Made by a program: the position numbers and the translations under genes | Shown: positions 26,100-35,019 of the stretch, one piece after another | Layout of the letters: each line of letters begins with the position of its first letter | How positions within the stretch are numbered: position 1 is the first letter of the stretch | Assembly: GCF_003350505.1 (NCBI RefSeq) | Contig: NZ_QQAY01000013.1 | Location: 1 to 64,000 of the forward strand | Length of the DNA stretch: 64,000 nt | Reading direction: 5' to 3' | Source: Falsibacillus pallidus | GTDB lineage: Bacteria > Bacillota > Bacilli > Bacillales > DSM-25281 | Notes under the pieces: model-generated | Databases searched by the model: none | What the model saw: only the letters and a program-made list of their open reading frames with translations | What the model was told of the DNA's origin: nothing

Positions 26100-27075
26100 T
26101 TAGTAAAACCGGCTTCGATTCTCTGGCAGATTGATAGGCAGCAAGCGCCGCCTCCACGGCTTTTAATCCATCAAACCCGGTGATGGACGGCTCCGTTCCA
26201 TTTGACACACTTTGAAGAAAATCTTCCACCAATCCTTGGTCAATGTCATTTCCTAAAAATGAATATTGAAGTGATTTTGCTTCATTTTTATAATGAAAAA
26301 GTTTCTCGCCAAAGGCATCCGCTTTTACTGATTTTTTTGTTCCGATCACTTCGATTGCTGCATCTCCCCACGCAGGGAATTTTGAAAACCTCGACCAGCT
26401 CGTGTCATGGCTCGCAATGGTGCCATCTTCAAATTCAATGGTCAAGAGCCCCGCGTCATCAATTTCCTGCTCTGAAAAGTAATGTTCGACGGTCGCATAT
26501 ATTTCTTTTATTTCCTTCCCTAAAAACCAGCGCATGATATCAATCATATGAACCGTATGGTCAAAGACCGCTCCACCTCCGGCCAATTTCGGGTCCACGA
26601 ACCAACCTCCCGGGTTTTGACCACGATTCACGGAACGCATGGCAATGATCTCGCCTAATTCTCCGTGATCGATCATTCGCTTCAGCTTCTGCATGGATTG
26701 GCTGAATCTGACCGGAAATGCTGTCTGCAATAGGACGCCTTCCTCTTTACAGACTTCGATCATTTCTTCTGCCTCATCAACAGTCAGAGCAAGGGGCTTC
26801 TCACAAAGAATGTGTTTTTTGGCTTTGGCTGCCATAATTGTCATCTCTTTATGCCTGGCATTTTCGCTGCAAATGATGACGGCATCCAAAGGCAACTCCA
26901 AAAATGCCTGAGCATCTTCAACAAATGGCACGTCAAAACGATTCGCAGCCTCTTCCCCCCTTCCTGGGTCATCATCATAAATGGCGGCCAGTTCAGCATT
27001 GGGGATTTTTTCGATACATTCTGCATAGCTGAAAGCATGCATATGGGCAAAGCTCATCATGCCTACTTTTATCAT
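26086..27075 (-). CDS. Gfo/Idh/MocA-family oxidoreductase A
   Basis: 329 aa from the ATG at 27075, which overlaps the stop of the upstream gene as ATGA and has GGGGAGGAAG before it. An N-terminal NAD(P) Rossmann fold (MIKVGMMSFAHMHAF) has an unusual SFAHMH in place of the glycine-rich loop. ILCEKPLALT holds the conserved EKP lysine. The C-terminal domain has FDHTVHMIDIMRWFLG with the catalytic-type His/Asp. The family oxidises or reduces sugars, cyclitols and their derivatives with NAD(P). The last residues before the stop fall in a MITE end. Confidence 0.88.
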   Translation of the reverse strand: MIKVGMMSFAHMHAFSYAECIEKIPNAELAAIYDDDPGRGEEAANRFDVPFVEDAQAFLELPLDAVIICSENARHKEMTIMAAKAKKHILCEKPLALTVDEAEEMIEVCKEEGVLLQTAFPVRFSQSMQKLKRMIDHGELGEIIAMRSVNRGQNPGGWFVDPKLAGGGAVFDHTVHMIDIMRWFLGKEIKEIYATVEHYFSEQEIDDAGLLTIEFEDGTIASHDTSWSRFSKFPAWGDAAIEVIGTKKSVKADAFGEKLFHYKNEAKSLQYSFLGNDIDQGLVEDFLQSVSNGTEPSITGFDGLKAVEAALAAYQSARESKPVLLREFS

Positions 27076-27794
27076 TTCACTTCCTCCCCGCTCCATCTCT
27101 CTTCACTGCTAAATGACAAATACTCCTGGGCTATTTGGCTTTTCAATGAATAAGATTTCTCCTGTAGACTCACAACGTCAATCAAATAGTCCGGCTCGCT
27201 TTTATCAGAGGAGTAATCCAGGTTGGCCCCCTGGCCAGACCATTCCATTTCAAGACTATCTTCACTTGCATCAGATGCCAGATATTCAAAATGTGCCATG
27301 ACATCCTTTTGAAAGGTCACGCAAGAAATAAGGTAACAATGTCTTTCCCGCACGGATTTTTTCAAAAATACAGAGGATACTTCTCCAAACAATTTGGAGA
27401 AAACAAATACGTCACTGAGCATTGCTTCTTTATTCAGTCCTGAATCACTTGACCGTTTCATCCGGAAAACCCCGCGGCGATTTTGATTTTCCGCATTCAA
27501 TAATTCAATGAATCTTGCAGAAGGGGGATGCACCTCCATCTCGAAATAGAGGAAGCATTTCTCTTCATTGAGGAACTCCCCGTACTGTTTGACCATCGTT
27601 GAAGGCAAATAGACTTCATCAGCTTCTATTAATAGTTTTTGAACCCCTTCATTATGGCCGTCAACAGCTACTGTTCCGTTAAAGCCCCTGGTATCCAGAA
27701 GAAACACATTGAGATCATCTGTATTTGTGATTTCAACAATTGATTCTGCTTGTGAATTCTTAAATCTCTTTCTATTATGGAGGATGACTTTCAT
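27072..27794 (-). CDS. Unknown protein resembling a Gfo/Idh C-terminal domain
   Basis: 240 aa. It lacks any dinucleotide-binding motif. The region from about residue 105 (NRRGVFRMKRSSDS...DVFVFSKLFGEVSSVFLKK) looks like the substrate domain of Gfo/Idh/MocA proteins without the Rossmann part, and the first 100 residues may be a decayed replacement. It overlaps the following Gfo gene by ATGA, so the two products are probably made together and may form a heteromer. That link is inference; I do not recognise a named family. Confidence 0.7.
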   Translation of the reverse strand: MKVILHNRKRFKNSQAESIVEITNTDDLNVFLLDTRGFNGTVAVDGHNEGVQKLLIEADEVYLPSTMVKQYGEFLNEEKCFLYFEMEVHPPSARFIELLNAENQNRRGVFRMKRSSDSGLNKEAMLSDVFVFSKLFGEVSSVFLKKSVRERHCYLISCVTFQKDVMAHFEYLASDASEDSLEMEWSGQGANLDYSSDKSEPDYLIDVVSLQEKSYSLKSQIAQEYLSFSSEERWSGEEVK

Positions 27795-27827
27795 TTCGAA
27801 TCCTCTCTTTCTATTAAGCTTTTTTAA

Positions 27828-27861
27828 TTGCTCTTTTCTCTGACTTTGGTGCTTTGATTAG
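27828..27861. mobile_element. Solo left end of the MITE
   Basis: GCTCTTTTCTCTGACTTTGGTGC matches the first 23-30 bases of the MITE, with no right end. It lies in the short gap between two cluster genes. Confidence 0.5.
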
Positions 27862-27869
27862 ATGTCCAT

Positions 27870-28922
27870 TTATAAATTGACTTCTCTTCCCAGTTCAGCA
27901 GATTCATAGATGGCAGAAATCATTTTCATAACTTCGACTCCATCGCTGATTGGCGCAATGACCTCTGACCTACCAAGGCAGCATTGAATAAAATGGTCCA
28001 CTTCATTATTAAAGGCTTCAACAAAATTAAATTCACTATGGTCGACTTGCGGGTCAATATTCAGAATGGTATCGTATTTTTCAGCAACAATAGAGAATTC
28101 CGGTTCAATCTCCGCTCCTCCTTTATCACCGAACACTTTGACAGATACCTCATTTTCTTTTGTATGCAGAGTGAAACTCACATCGATAAATAAAGATGCA
28201 CCGTTTTCAAATCGAATCAATGCATTTGCCAAGTCCTCGACATCATTCCTCGCAGGATCAAAATCGGCGGCTTTGTAAAAGCTTAAGTTTTGGATGTTAT
28301 TCCGGTTCCCAAGGGAGTGATAAGTGTTCCCTGTCACGGACACTGGTTTTGGCTTGCCCATCAGATACCAGCAAAGGTCAATCAAATGGACGCCGAGGTC
28401 GATCAGCGGCCCGCCTCCAGACCTTTTTTTATCCGAAAACCAGCCCCCGGGATTCCCTAAACGTCTCAACACAGAAGCTTTGGCATAATACAGTTCGCCA
28501 AGATCTCCGTTATCAAGAAACTTTTTAAGAATTTTCGTGTTGCTTCCGTGTCTCCTGACAAAACCAACCTGCGCGGTCTTTCCGGACTCACGCGCTGCCT
28601 TTTCAAAAGCATGAGCCTCCTCTACATTTGTGCAGAGCGGCTTCTCCACCAGGACATGCTTGCCGGCTTCCAATGCGCTGATCCCGATTTCAGCATGCGT
28701 TTCATTCCACGTACAAATGCTCACTGCATCAATATCTTTGTTCTTCAGCAATTCTTTATAATCAGTATAAAGCTGGCTGACACCATATTCCTCGCCCTTT
28801 TTCTTCAGCCTTTGCTCATTCAGGTCACAAAAAGCAACGAGTTCGACTTCCGGATGATCTTTGTAAGGCTGAATATGATATTGAGAGATGCTTCCGACTC
28901 CGATTACACCGACCTTTAACAT
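27870..28922 (-). CDS. Gfo/Idh/MocA-family oxidoreductase B
   Basis: 350 aa. Typical motifs: VGVIGVGSISQYH (NAD(P) loop), HVLVEKPLCT (EKP), GGGPLIDLGVHLIDLCWYLMG (substrate His). It is a close paralogue of the product of 41023: both share RRLGNPGGWF, GGGPLID and a VEDLANA(L/M)IRFENGAS stretch, which implies duplication within the cluster. GGAGG lies upstream. The paired enzymes could act on successive intermediates or in opposite directions, for example oxidation to a 3-keto sugar and later reduction. Confidence 0.92.
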   Translation of the reverse strand: MLKVGVIGVGSISQYHIQPYKDHPEVELVAFCDLNEQRLKKKGEEYGVSQLYTDYKELLKNKDIDAVSICTWNETHAEIGISALEAGKHVLVEKPLCTNVEEAHAFEKAARESGKTAQVGFVRRHGSNTKILKKFLDNGDLGELYYAKASVLRRLGNPGGWFSDKKRSGGGPLIDLGVHLIDLCWYLMGKPKPVSVTGNTYHSLGNRNNIQNLSFYKAADFDPARNDVEDLANALIRFENGASLFIDVSFTLHTKENEVSVKVFGDKGGAEIEPEFSIVAEKYDTILNIDPQVDHSEFNFVEAFNNEVDHFIQCCLGRSEVIAPISDGVEVMKMISAIYESAELGREVNL

Positions 28923-28992
28923 ATGTAGCTCCTCCCTTGCCCATCAGGTAAGATTCTCTTGCATTGAACGTTTTTCCCGTTCCACACCTGCT

Positions 28993-29031
28993 GATGGAGG
29001 TTTACCCAAAACTTCAAGGGGAACCTCCATC
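28993..29031 (-). other. Intercistronic stem-loop
   Basis: GATGGAGGTT and AACCTCCATC form a perfect 10-bp stem between the MDR gene and the Gfo B gene. There is no U-run on the minus strand, so mRNA processing or stabilisation is more likely than termination. Confidence 0.5.
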
Positions 29032-29069
29032 TTTCTCTTCTTCTCGCTGCAGCACCTTAAAAATAATCT

Positions 29070-30071
29070 TCAGGCATACCGAATCACTTTTGTCAGTACA
29101 GAAGTTTCTTTGTTCCTCAGCTGTTCAAATGCCTCCCCGACATCCTCACTGCTAATGACTTCATTTACATAAGGAGAAAGATCGATTTTGTGTTCATTGA
29201 CAAGCCTCAAGAATTCACCGATATTTCTCCCTTCCGTCCACCTGACAAATCCATAAGGGTAGTCAATGGCCCGACATTCGTATACGGGGTCATACCTTCC
29301 TGGTCCACCTGCGCGGGAGATCAGGATTTCCGCTTCCTTAGCAAACATATCCTGACGCGGAAAATCCGGTTCAATGTCTCCTACAATGACCACTTTTCCT
29401 TTGTCACGCACCCACTTCAGGCTTTGGGATGTGAGTGGTGATTTATGACCGCCTGCGCATAGGAAAACGGAATCTGCCCCGCGGAAATTGGTGTTCTCAA
29501 ACAAGTCCTTTTCCATTTGTTCGATATCTGAATGGCAGTGGATGTATGGTTCATTCGTTAACATTTCTGTTCTGGCAGCTGATAAATCAAAAGCAAATAC
29601 ACGATATGCTGCCGCATTTGCAATGAGTGCAATCATTTGCCCGAGTATTCCAAGTCCTGCTATTACGGCGCTTTCTCCAAATTCGAGTTTTCCTACTCTA
29701 AGCGCATGGATGGCAATGGCTCCGATGCCTCCGAAAGCAGCTTCTTTTGCAGTGACATTCGGCGGAACTTTGCAGCATAAGGTCTTTGGGACAAGCAAGT
29801 ATTCTGCATGTTTCACATACGGTGCCCCGTAGCAGGCAACAAGATCTCCTTCTTTGATCCCTTCGACTCCATCCCCGCAGCTCTCTACGATCCCGGAGGC
29901 ACTGTATCCTAAGTTGATTTGATGATCCTTGCTTTTATTGATGATGGAAATTTCCGTTCCAGGGCTTATGACAGAAAAGGAAGTTTTGACTAAGACATAG
30001 GATGGCTTCACTTCCGGCTTCATTTCTTCTACCACTTCAACTGCTCGATTTCTCGCAACAACACTTTTCAC
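29070..30071 (-). CDS. Medium-chain dehydrogenase/reductase, zinc-less type
   Basis: 333 aa from a GTG at 30071. That start follows GGGGGTGAT, while the ATG at 30089 has no ribosome site although it overlaps the previous stop as TAATG. GroES-like N-terminal domain (VISPGTEISIINK, GYSASGIVES) and Rossmann domain with AGLGILGQMIALIA. The usual zinc-binding cysteine cluster is missing. This type often occurs next to, or fused with, Gfo/Idh/MocA proteins, as it is here. Substrate unknown. Confidence 0.87.
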   Translation of the reverse strand: MKSVVARNRAVEVVEEMKPEVKPSYVLVKTSFSVISPGTEISIINKSKDHQINLGYSASGIVESCGDGVEGIKEGDLVACYGAPYVKHAEYLLVPKTLCCKVPPNVTAKEAAFGGIGAIAIHALRVGKLEFGESAVIAGLGILGQMIALIANAAAYRVFAFDLSAARTEMLTNEPYIHCHSDIEQMEKDLFENTNFRGADSVFLCAGGHKSPLTSQSLKWVRDKGKVVIVGDIEPDFPRQDMFAKEAEILISRAGGPGRYDPVYECRAIDYPYGFVRWTEGRNIGEFLRLVNEHKIDLSPYVNEVISSEDVGEAFEQLRNKETSVLTKVIRYA

Positions 30072-30088
30072 TACATCACCCCCGTACA

Positions 30089-31501
30089 TTATTTTGGAAT
30101 GGACGATTGGATTGTCAGCTTTGCCTGCAGCCTCTGCTGAAAAATTTTATCATCCATTAAATCAGACAAGTAAATTCTTAATTCGTTCCGTACCTCACCA
30201 AATTCTTTTGCAGTCAATCCTATATCGGTATACAGCTTATACGTTGGGATGATTTCTCTGAAAAGTTGATATCGCAGCGGTTTATAGACTTCTGTTTCAT
30301 CCTGGCGCTCTGCAGCTTTCTTCATAGCCGGGATGCTCAACGTGTTCGTCCGAATGATTTCCTGCGCATCTTCCCCTGAGAGATAATCGACAAATTTGGC
30401 TGCAGCCTCTTTTTTGGAGGAAAATTTATTGATTGCCAAGCCAATAATCAATAGAAGCGTGCTCGGATCTTTTAAATATGGGAGCGGCGCTATGTCATAT
30501 TGGATCTTGTGATTTTTGATTTCATTCAAGCTGAAATAGGACGCCATGATCATCGATGCTTTTTGCTCCAAAAACAGTTTTTCAGCATCCCGATCGCTAT
30601 CGGACAAAAATGTGTGCATGATTTGCTGTTCGTCAAATAATGCCCGGAGCAAATTTACACTTTCGAGAAATTCCTTGCCTGGAAAAACAGGTTCTCCATT
30701 TGAGTTTCTTGTGAATTCCACCCTGTTCTGAAGAAGGAGAATCGGCCATCTATTTAAGGAAAGGGGATGAAAGTACAACCCGCACCTTCCATCTTCCTGG
30801 TTTTCCTTCATTAGCTGTGAGGCAGCTTCCAGCGCATCATCCCATTTCCAACCGCTATCCGGATAAGCCATTCCTTTTTGATCAAAATGTTCCTTATTGT
30901 AGCAGAGGACAATCGGTGAAAAGACAAACGGCTTAACATACTGCGTTTTTTTCTTTCCAGCAGCGGAGAAAGGCTTTTGCAAAAAGGAATAGATGTTAGG
31001 ATCCTCTGCGATTTCTTCAAATACACTGGATTGATAATGGTTAAAATCACAGAAATCCTTATAGTTTATCGTGACGACGTCAATCATATCGTTTTGGAAA
31101 AAGTCCTGTACGGTATGTCTATAATGCTCGTATGGCAAAGCAATCGTTTGCACTTTTATTGCTGGGTTTTCTGCTTCAAAACGTTTAATCAATTCTTTCA
31201 ATTGAGCATCTTTGATTAGTGACGGGTAGTACCCAACCCTTAAGATCACCTGGTCAAAAGGCCGGGTCGACGCCACTTGATTGCCGATGCGTGACTTCTT
31301 GACAATCAGCCCCTCGCTGACAAGCTCCTCCAGTCCTTTTCTAACGGAGTTCTTACTAAGCCCGTACTGTTCGGCCAATATTAATTCAGAAGGAAGATAG
31401 TCTCCTACATTGATATCCCCCTCAATGATTTTCTTCCTCATGCTGGAGACTAAATGATTTAGTTTTGCTTTGAATTCTTCTCTATTAATCTTTCCACTCA
31501 T
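30089..31501 (-). CDS. GntR regulator fused to a solute-binding-protein fold
   Basis: 470 aa, no signal peptide. Residues 1-75 are a GntR winged helix (GDYLPSELILAEQYGLSKNSVRKGLEELVSEGLI). From about residue 85 the protein looks like a family 1 extracellular solute-binding protein (ILRVGYYPSLIKDAQLKELIKRFEAENPAIKVQ, VVTINYKDF, VLCYNKEHF, GWKWDDALEAA, SGEDAQEIIR). It should therefore bind DNA and sense the cluster's substrate or a breakdown product inside the cell. It is placed directly behind the permease genes, so it is the natural regulator of the cluster and the best candidate to bind the 17-bp motif near 34754, 43002 and 43158. Confidence 0.88.
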   Translation of the reverse strand: MSGKINREEFKAKLNHLVSSMRKKIIEGDINVGDYLPSELILAEQYGLSKNSVRKGLEELVSEGLIVKKSRIGNQVASTRPFDQVILRVGYYPSLIKDAQLKELIKRFEAENPAIKVQTIALPYEHYRHTVQDFFQNDMIDVVTINYKDFCDFNHYQSSVFEEIAEDPNIYSFLQKPFSAAGKKKTQYVKPFVFSPIVLCYNKEHFDQKGMAYPDSGWKWDDALEAASQLMKENQEDGRCGLYFHPLSLNRWPILLLQNRVEFTRNSNGEPVFPGKEFLESVNLLRALFDEQQIMHTFLSDSDRDAEKLFLEQKASMIMASYFSLNEIKNHKIQYDIAPLPYLKDPSTLLLIIGLAINKFSSKKEAAAKFVDYLSGEDAQEIIRTNTLSIPAMKKAAERQDETEVYKPLRYQLFREIIPTYKLYTDIGLTAKEFGEVRNELRIYLSDLMDDKIFQQRLQAKLTIQSSIPK

Positions 31502-31529
31502 GTTTGCAGATCCTTTCTGACGAAGCTTC

Positions 31530-32351
31530 TTATTTTATGCCAGTCAAAGTGATTCCTTTGACAAAATACCTTTGGAAGAAAATGAATATTAAAAATGTGG
31601 GAATGAAAGAAAGCACCGAACCGGCCATCTCTACGCCAAAGTTGCCTTCTTTTGTAAGCAATGAAGCAAGCCCCACTGTAACTGGATACATCTCATCACT
31701 TGTTGTAAAAATCAATGGAGTAAGGAGGTCATTCCAATTCCCGATGAAGGCAAATGTTCCTACCGTTGCGATAACCGGCTTTGCCAGTGGCAAATAGACC
31801 TTGAAAAATACGGTAAAGTCCCCGGCGCCGTCGATGTATGCTGCCTCCTCTAAATCCTTCGGCATGGTCATCATGTACTGCCTCACAAAGAAGACGCCCA
31901 TGATTCCCCAGATTTCCGGAACAATCAATGGCAAGTACGTATTGATCCATCCTAAATCACTGAACATGATATAGCGCGGGATGATCAACAGCTGACTTGG
32001 TATCATGATGACCGCCATCATTATCCAAAAGATCACTTCGCGTCCGAAGAATTGTTTCCGGGCAAAAATATAGCCGAGGATAGCTGAAAAGAACATGTTG
32101 CTGAAAACCGGTATGATCGTGATGATCAATGAATTAATGATCCACTTCAAATAAGGCGCATTTTTGAAGATATAGCCAAAATTCGCAAAAGAAAATTTCT
32201 CATGGACCACCCATGTAAAGGGGTTGCCGATCGGCAGCGTCATATTTAACAAAGATCCGATGATCATAATGCCGAACGGGATGATGAACACCAGTCCTAA
32301 TAGAATGAGAGGGATATAAAGCAGTTGTGAACGATTCATCATTTTTAACAT
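31530..32351 (-). CDS. ABC sugar transporter permease, MalG type
   Basis: 273 aa with six membrane segments. The coupling EAA loop reads EEAAYIDGAGDFTVFFKVYLPLAKP. It is the second permease, with GGAGGGAG before the ATG and 13 bases after the MalF-type gene. It forms the import channel with the protein at 32365, fed by the lipoprotein at 33468. No ATPase gene is in the cluster, so a shared MsmX-type ATPase would be needed. Confidence 0.94.
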   Translation of the reverse strand: MLKMMNRSQLLYIPLILLGLVFIIPFGIMIIGSLLNMTLPIGNPFTWVVHEKFSFANFGYIFKNAPYLKWIINSLIITIIPVFSNMFFSAILGYIFARKQFFGREVIFWIMMAVIMIPSQLLIIPRYIMFSDLGWINTYLPLIVPEIWGIMGVFFVRQYMMTMPKDLEEAAYIDGAGDFTVFFKVYLPLAKPVIATVGTFAFIGNWNDLLTPLIFTTSDEMYPVTVGLASLLTKEGNFGVEMAGSVLSFIPTFLIFIFFQRYFVKGITLTGIK

Positions 32352-32364
32352 GGCCTCTCCCTCC

Positions 32365-33312
32365 TCATTTGTAGCTCACTTCTTTCCCCATATATTTTTT
32401 CTGAATCAATGAAATAACGAAGATGATGAAGAATAGAACATAGGCCAGGACACTTGCATAGCCCAATCGGAGCGATGTAAAACCTTCCTGGTATAAGTAA
32501 TAAACAATCGTAATCGTTGAATTGCTCGGGCCCCCAGATGTCAAAAGGAATGCCGAGTCGAAGATTTGGAATGATCCAATGGTCGTCACGATTGCTACGT
32601 AAAAATGGATTGGAAGCAAGAGTGGAAAAGTGATTTTCCAAAACGTCTTCCACGGTCCCGCCCCATCGATCTTTGCCGCTTCGTACAATTCATGCGGCAT
32701 TGATTGCAGGCCAGCGTAATAGTAAATCATCGTACTTCCACAAACTTTGAATATGGAAAGTCCAGCAAGCACAATAAGCGCCTGGTCTGAATCTGACAGG
32801 AAAAGCTGCGGTTCTATGCCAATTGCATGCAGCAGCATATTAACGAACCCATCATCCGTCCCTTTGAAGATCCATGCCCATATGCCTGAAACGACGACGA
32901 ATGAAGTGACAACAGGCAGGAAGAAGACTGCTTTAAAAAAGCCTGTGCCTTTCTTTCCGCTATTGATCAGCAAAGCCAAAATCAAACCGACTGCCATCGT
33001 AGGGACAATATAATAGATTGAAAACATAATCGTATTCCCTATGGCCTTCCATGCAAGTGGATCATGCAGCAGGCCCAGCCAGTTTTTCAGCCCGATGAAC
33101 TCCGGCTCGCCAATCACCGGCCAATTCGTAAATGTCAGGTAGAAACTGAACAAAATCGGGAATAACTGAAAAATGGAAAAGTGTATTAAGATCGGAACAA
33201 GGAATATATACACCAGCGCATATTTGTTCCAATGGCGCTTCATCTTTTCTTTTCTGGAAATTTTATAGACCACTTGTGCTTCAGTTGCCGTATTCAATCC
33301 TGCGCTTTCCAA
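32365..33312 (-). CDS. ABC sugar transporter permease, MalF type
   Basis: 315 aa from a TTG at 33312 with AAGGAGG eight bases upstream. An N-terminal basic segment precedes six membrane helices; the EAA loop is YEAAKIDGAGPWKTFWKITFP. Partner of the MalG-type permease. The gene is separated from the binding-protein gene by 155 bases that hold a stem-loop. Confidence 0.94.
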   Translation of the reverse strand: MESAGLNTATEAQVVYKISRKEKMKRHWNKYALVYIFLVPILIHFSIFQLFPILFSFYLTFTNWPVIGEPEFIGLKNWLGLLHDPLAWKAIGNTIMFSIYYIVPTMAVGLILALLINSGKKGTGFFKAVFFLPVVTSFVVVSGIWAWIFKGTDDGFVNMLLHAIGIEPQLFLSDSDQALIVLAGLSIFKVCGSTMIYYYAGLQSMPHELYEAAKIDGAGPWKTFWKITFPLLLPIHFYVAIVTTIGSFQIFDSAFLLTSGGPSNSTITIVYYLYQEGFTSLRLGYASVLAYVLFFIIFVISLIQKKYMGKEVSYK

Positions 33313-33429
33313 GATTCCCCCTCCTTCTCTAAGGGTTCTTTTTTGCTGTTATCCGTATCTGTATTTAATGTTTTGCACGCCACGCCGTCCTGCTATGAGA
33401 TTGCCCGTTTCATAGGATTTAGCAATAGA

Positions 33430-33455
33430 GGGAGGAGAAATGTAATATTCCTCCC
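33430..33455 (-). other. Stem-loop after the binding-protein gene
   Basis: GGGAGGA and TCCTCCC form a 7-bp GC-rich stem 12 bases behind the binding-protein stop. It lacks a strong U-run. Such structures often raise the level of binding-protein mRNA over permease mRNA in ABC operons. Confidence 0.5.
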
Positions 33456-33467
33456 CCCGCTCACATT

Positions 33468-34739
33468 CTATTGTTTTGCCAATTCAGCCTTTACTGCTTC
33501 TGCAGCAGCGTCAGCCGCTTCTTTAGGCGTTTTCTTTCCTTCCATCATTGCCTGCATTTCTGCTTGGATCTTAGGCAGAATATCGCGGGCTACAGGAGAA
33601 ATGACGCCTGGTTTTGTATATTTGAGCCAATCTACCATTTGTTTCATTTCTGGATTGTTATCATAGATTCCTGCTGCTGATTTACGCGGTGGAATATATT
33701 GAGTCAACTCATTGAATGCTTTTGAGTTTTCTGTATTTGTCATATATTCTACGAGTTTAGCAGCCGCTTCTTTTTTATCGCTGTTGGAAGCGACAACGAA
33801 CATGCCAGTTGTACCAAATGTTGATTGTACTTCTCCTTTCAACGGAGGTCCTAGGACGTAGTCTTTAAATCCTTTTTGCTTCAAAGTGCTTAGCGTCAGG
33901 CCTGTTGCACCGGAAGACAATGACTTTCCTTCAAGGAAGTTAGCGAAGTGATCCAATGTATTGACAGAGTCTTTCGGGATCCAGCCTTTTTTGTACCAAT
34001 CATTGATTGTTTCAAAAGCTTTTACCCCTGCATCGTTGTTCAGGATAACGTTTCCATCCTTATCCAAAACATCTCCCCCTGCTTGCCATAGGACTGGGTA
34101 GAGGGTGGCGTTCAATGTGTTTCCGCCTTCAAATCCTCTTGCATAGTAGCCTTTTGCCACTGCTTTTTCAGCTAATGCATCAAACTCTTCCCAAGTAGTA
34201 GGGACATCGTCTTTGCTTGCACCGATTTCTTCCATGATTTTAGTGTTATAGACATTTGCACGAACTTCGTGAAGAATCGGCAATCCGTATAGTTCACCTT
34301 TATAAGAAACTGCGTCCAGGGAGCTTTGCGGGAAATCCTCTTTATCGAAATCTTTGCCCAGAAGATCAGTGATTGGGGCAAGCACTCCTTTATCGGCAAA
34401 TTGACCCATCATATCCGGGATGAGGTAGAATACATCTGGCCCTTGGTTTGCAGCAAGCGCCGTCAAGATCTTCTGCTCACGATTTGCCCATGGGATCTCT
34501 TGGAACTTCACTTTTACATCCGGGTACTCTTTGTTAAAAGAAGCTGCCATCTGCTCGAATACTTTTGTCTGCTTATCCTTAAGATCCTTTGATACGTATG
34601 GATGGATCCATACAGTCAATTCACCGGAGAACTTCTTGTCCTTCCCATCTGATGATGCTTTTTCGTCATTGCTGCATGCTGCCATAGCAAACATCAACAC
34701 CAACATCAATAAAAAACTGACGATCTTTTTTGCTTTCAT
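33468..34739 (-). CDS. Sugar ABC transporter substrate-binding lipoprotein
   Basis: 423 aa from the ATG at 34739 (GGGGGAGAAAG upstream). The lipoprotein signal has the lipobox MAAC at about residues 17-20, so the mature protein is anchored at the outer face of the membrane. Family 1 solute-binding fold: LTVWIHPYV, FNKEYPDVKVKFQEIPW, ALAANQGPDVFYL, and a C-terminal helix (AADAAAEAVKAEL). It starts a transcription unit with a cre-like site and one copy of the 17-bp motif upstream. Sugar identity cannot be read from sequence. Confidence 0.94.
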   Translation of the reverse strand: MKAKKIVSFLLMLVLMFAMAACSNDEKASSDGKDKKFSGELTVWIHPYVSKDLKDKQTKVFEQMAASFNKEYPDVKVKFQEIPWANREQKILTALAANQGPDVFYLIPDMMGQFADKGVLAPITDLLGKDFDKEDFPQSSLDAVSYKGELYGLPILHEVRANVYNTKIMEEIGASKDDVPTTWEEFDALAEKAVAKGYYARGFEGGNTLNATLYPVLWQAGGDVLDKDGNVILNNDAGVKAFETINDWYKKGWIPKDSVNTLDHFANFLEGKSLSSGATGLTLSTLKQKGFKDYVLGPPLKGEVQSTFGTTGMFVVASNSDKKEAAAKLVEYMTNTENSKAFNELTQYIPPRKSAAGIYDNNPEMKQMVDWLKYTKPGVISPVARDILPKIQAEMQAMMEGKKTPKEAADAAAEAVKAELAKQ

Positions 34740-34753
34740 CTTTCTCCCCCTCA

Positions 34754-34770
34754 ACTGGTTCATATCTGGT
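34754..34770 (-). promoter_or_regulatory. Cluster motif copy 1 (candidate operator)
   Basis: ACTGGTTCATATCTGGT (minus strand ACCAGATATGAACCAGT) lies 15 bases before the start codon of the binding-protein gene. Two more copies with the same spacing occur upstream of the other start of the cluster at 43002 and 43158. Confidence 0.6.
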
Positions 34771-34786
34771 ACTTGTAAATAATATT

Positions 34787-34803
34787 ACGGAAGCGCTTTC
34801 ATC
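34787..34803 (-). promoter_or_regulatory. cre-like site (CcpA)
   Basis: The minus strand reads ATGAAAGCGCTTCC, one or two bases from the catabolite-responsive-element consensus TGNAANCGNWNNCW. It lies about 50 bases upstream of the binding-protein start, so glucose repression by CcpA is likely. Confidence 0.6.
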
Positions 34804-35019
34804 ATGTCAATACAATTGATTAAAAATTATGAAAATTTAAATCGCCACGTTTAGACAATTATTTCCCGGAAAATGTCGTTTTATAGGTTTAAGCCCTCTT
34901 AAACACCGCTGTGGATTTCCTTTCAAGACTTTGCTTTCCGTGGGAGAATGCGTCTTGCGTCCATTCAACTTCTAGAAATCAGCTGACATTTGAACGTTAA
35001 GAAAGCCAATTTTTATAAC
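34804..35019. other. Gene-free promoter region
   Basis: About 215 bases between the Gfo C gene and the cre-like site. AT-rich at the left and mixed at the right; no reading frame is supported. A short stretch, GCTTTCCGTGGGAGAATGCG, resembles Bacillaceae intergenic repeats, but I see no second copy here. Confidence 0.35.
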
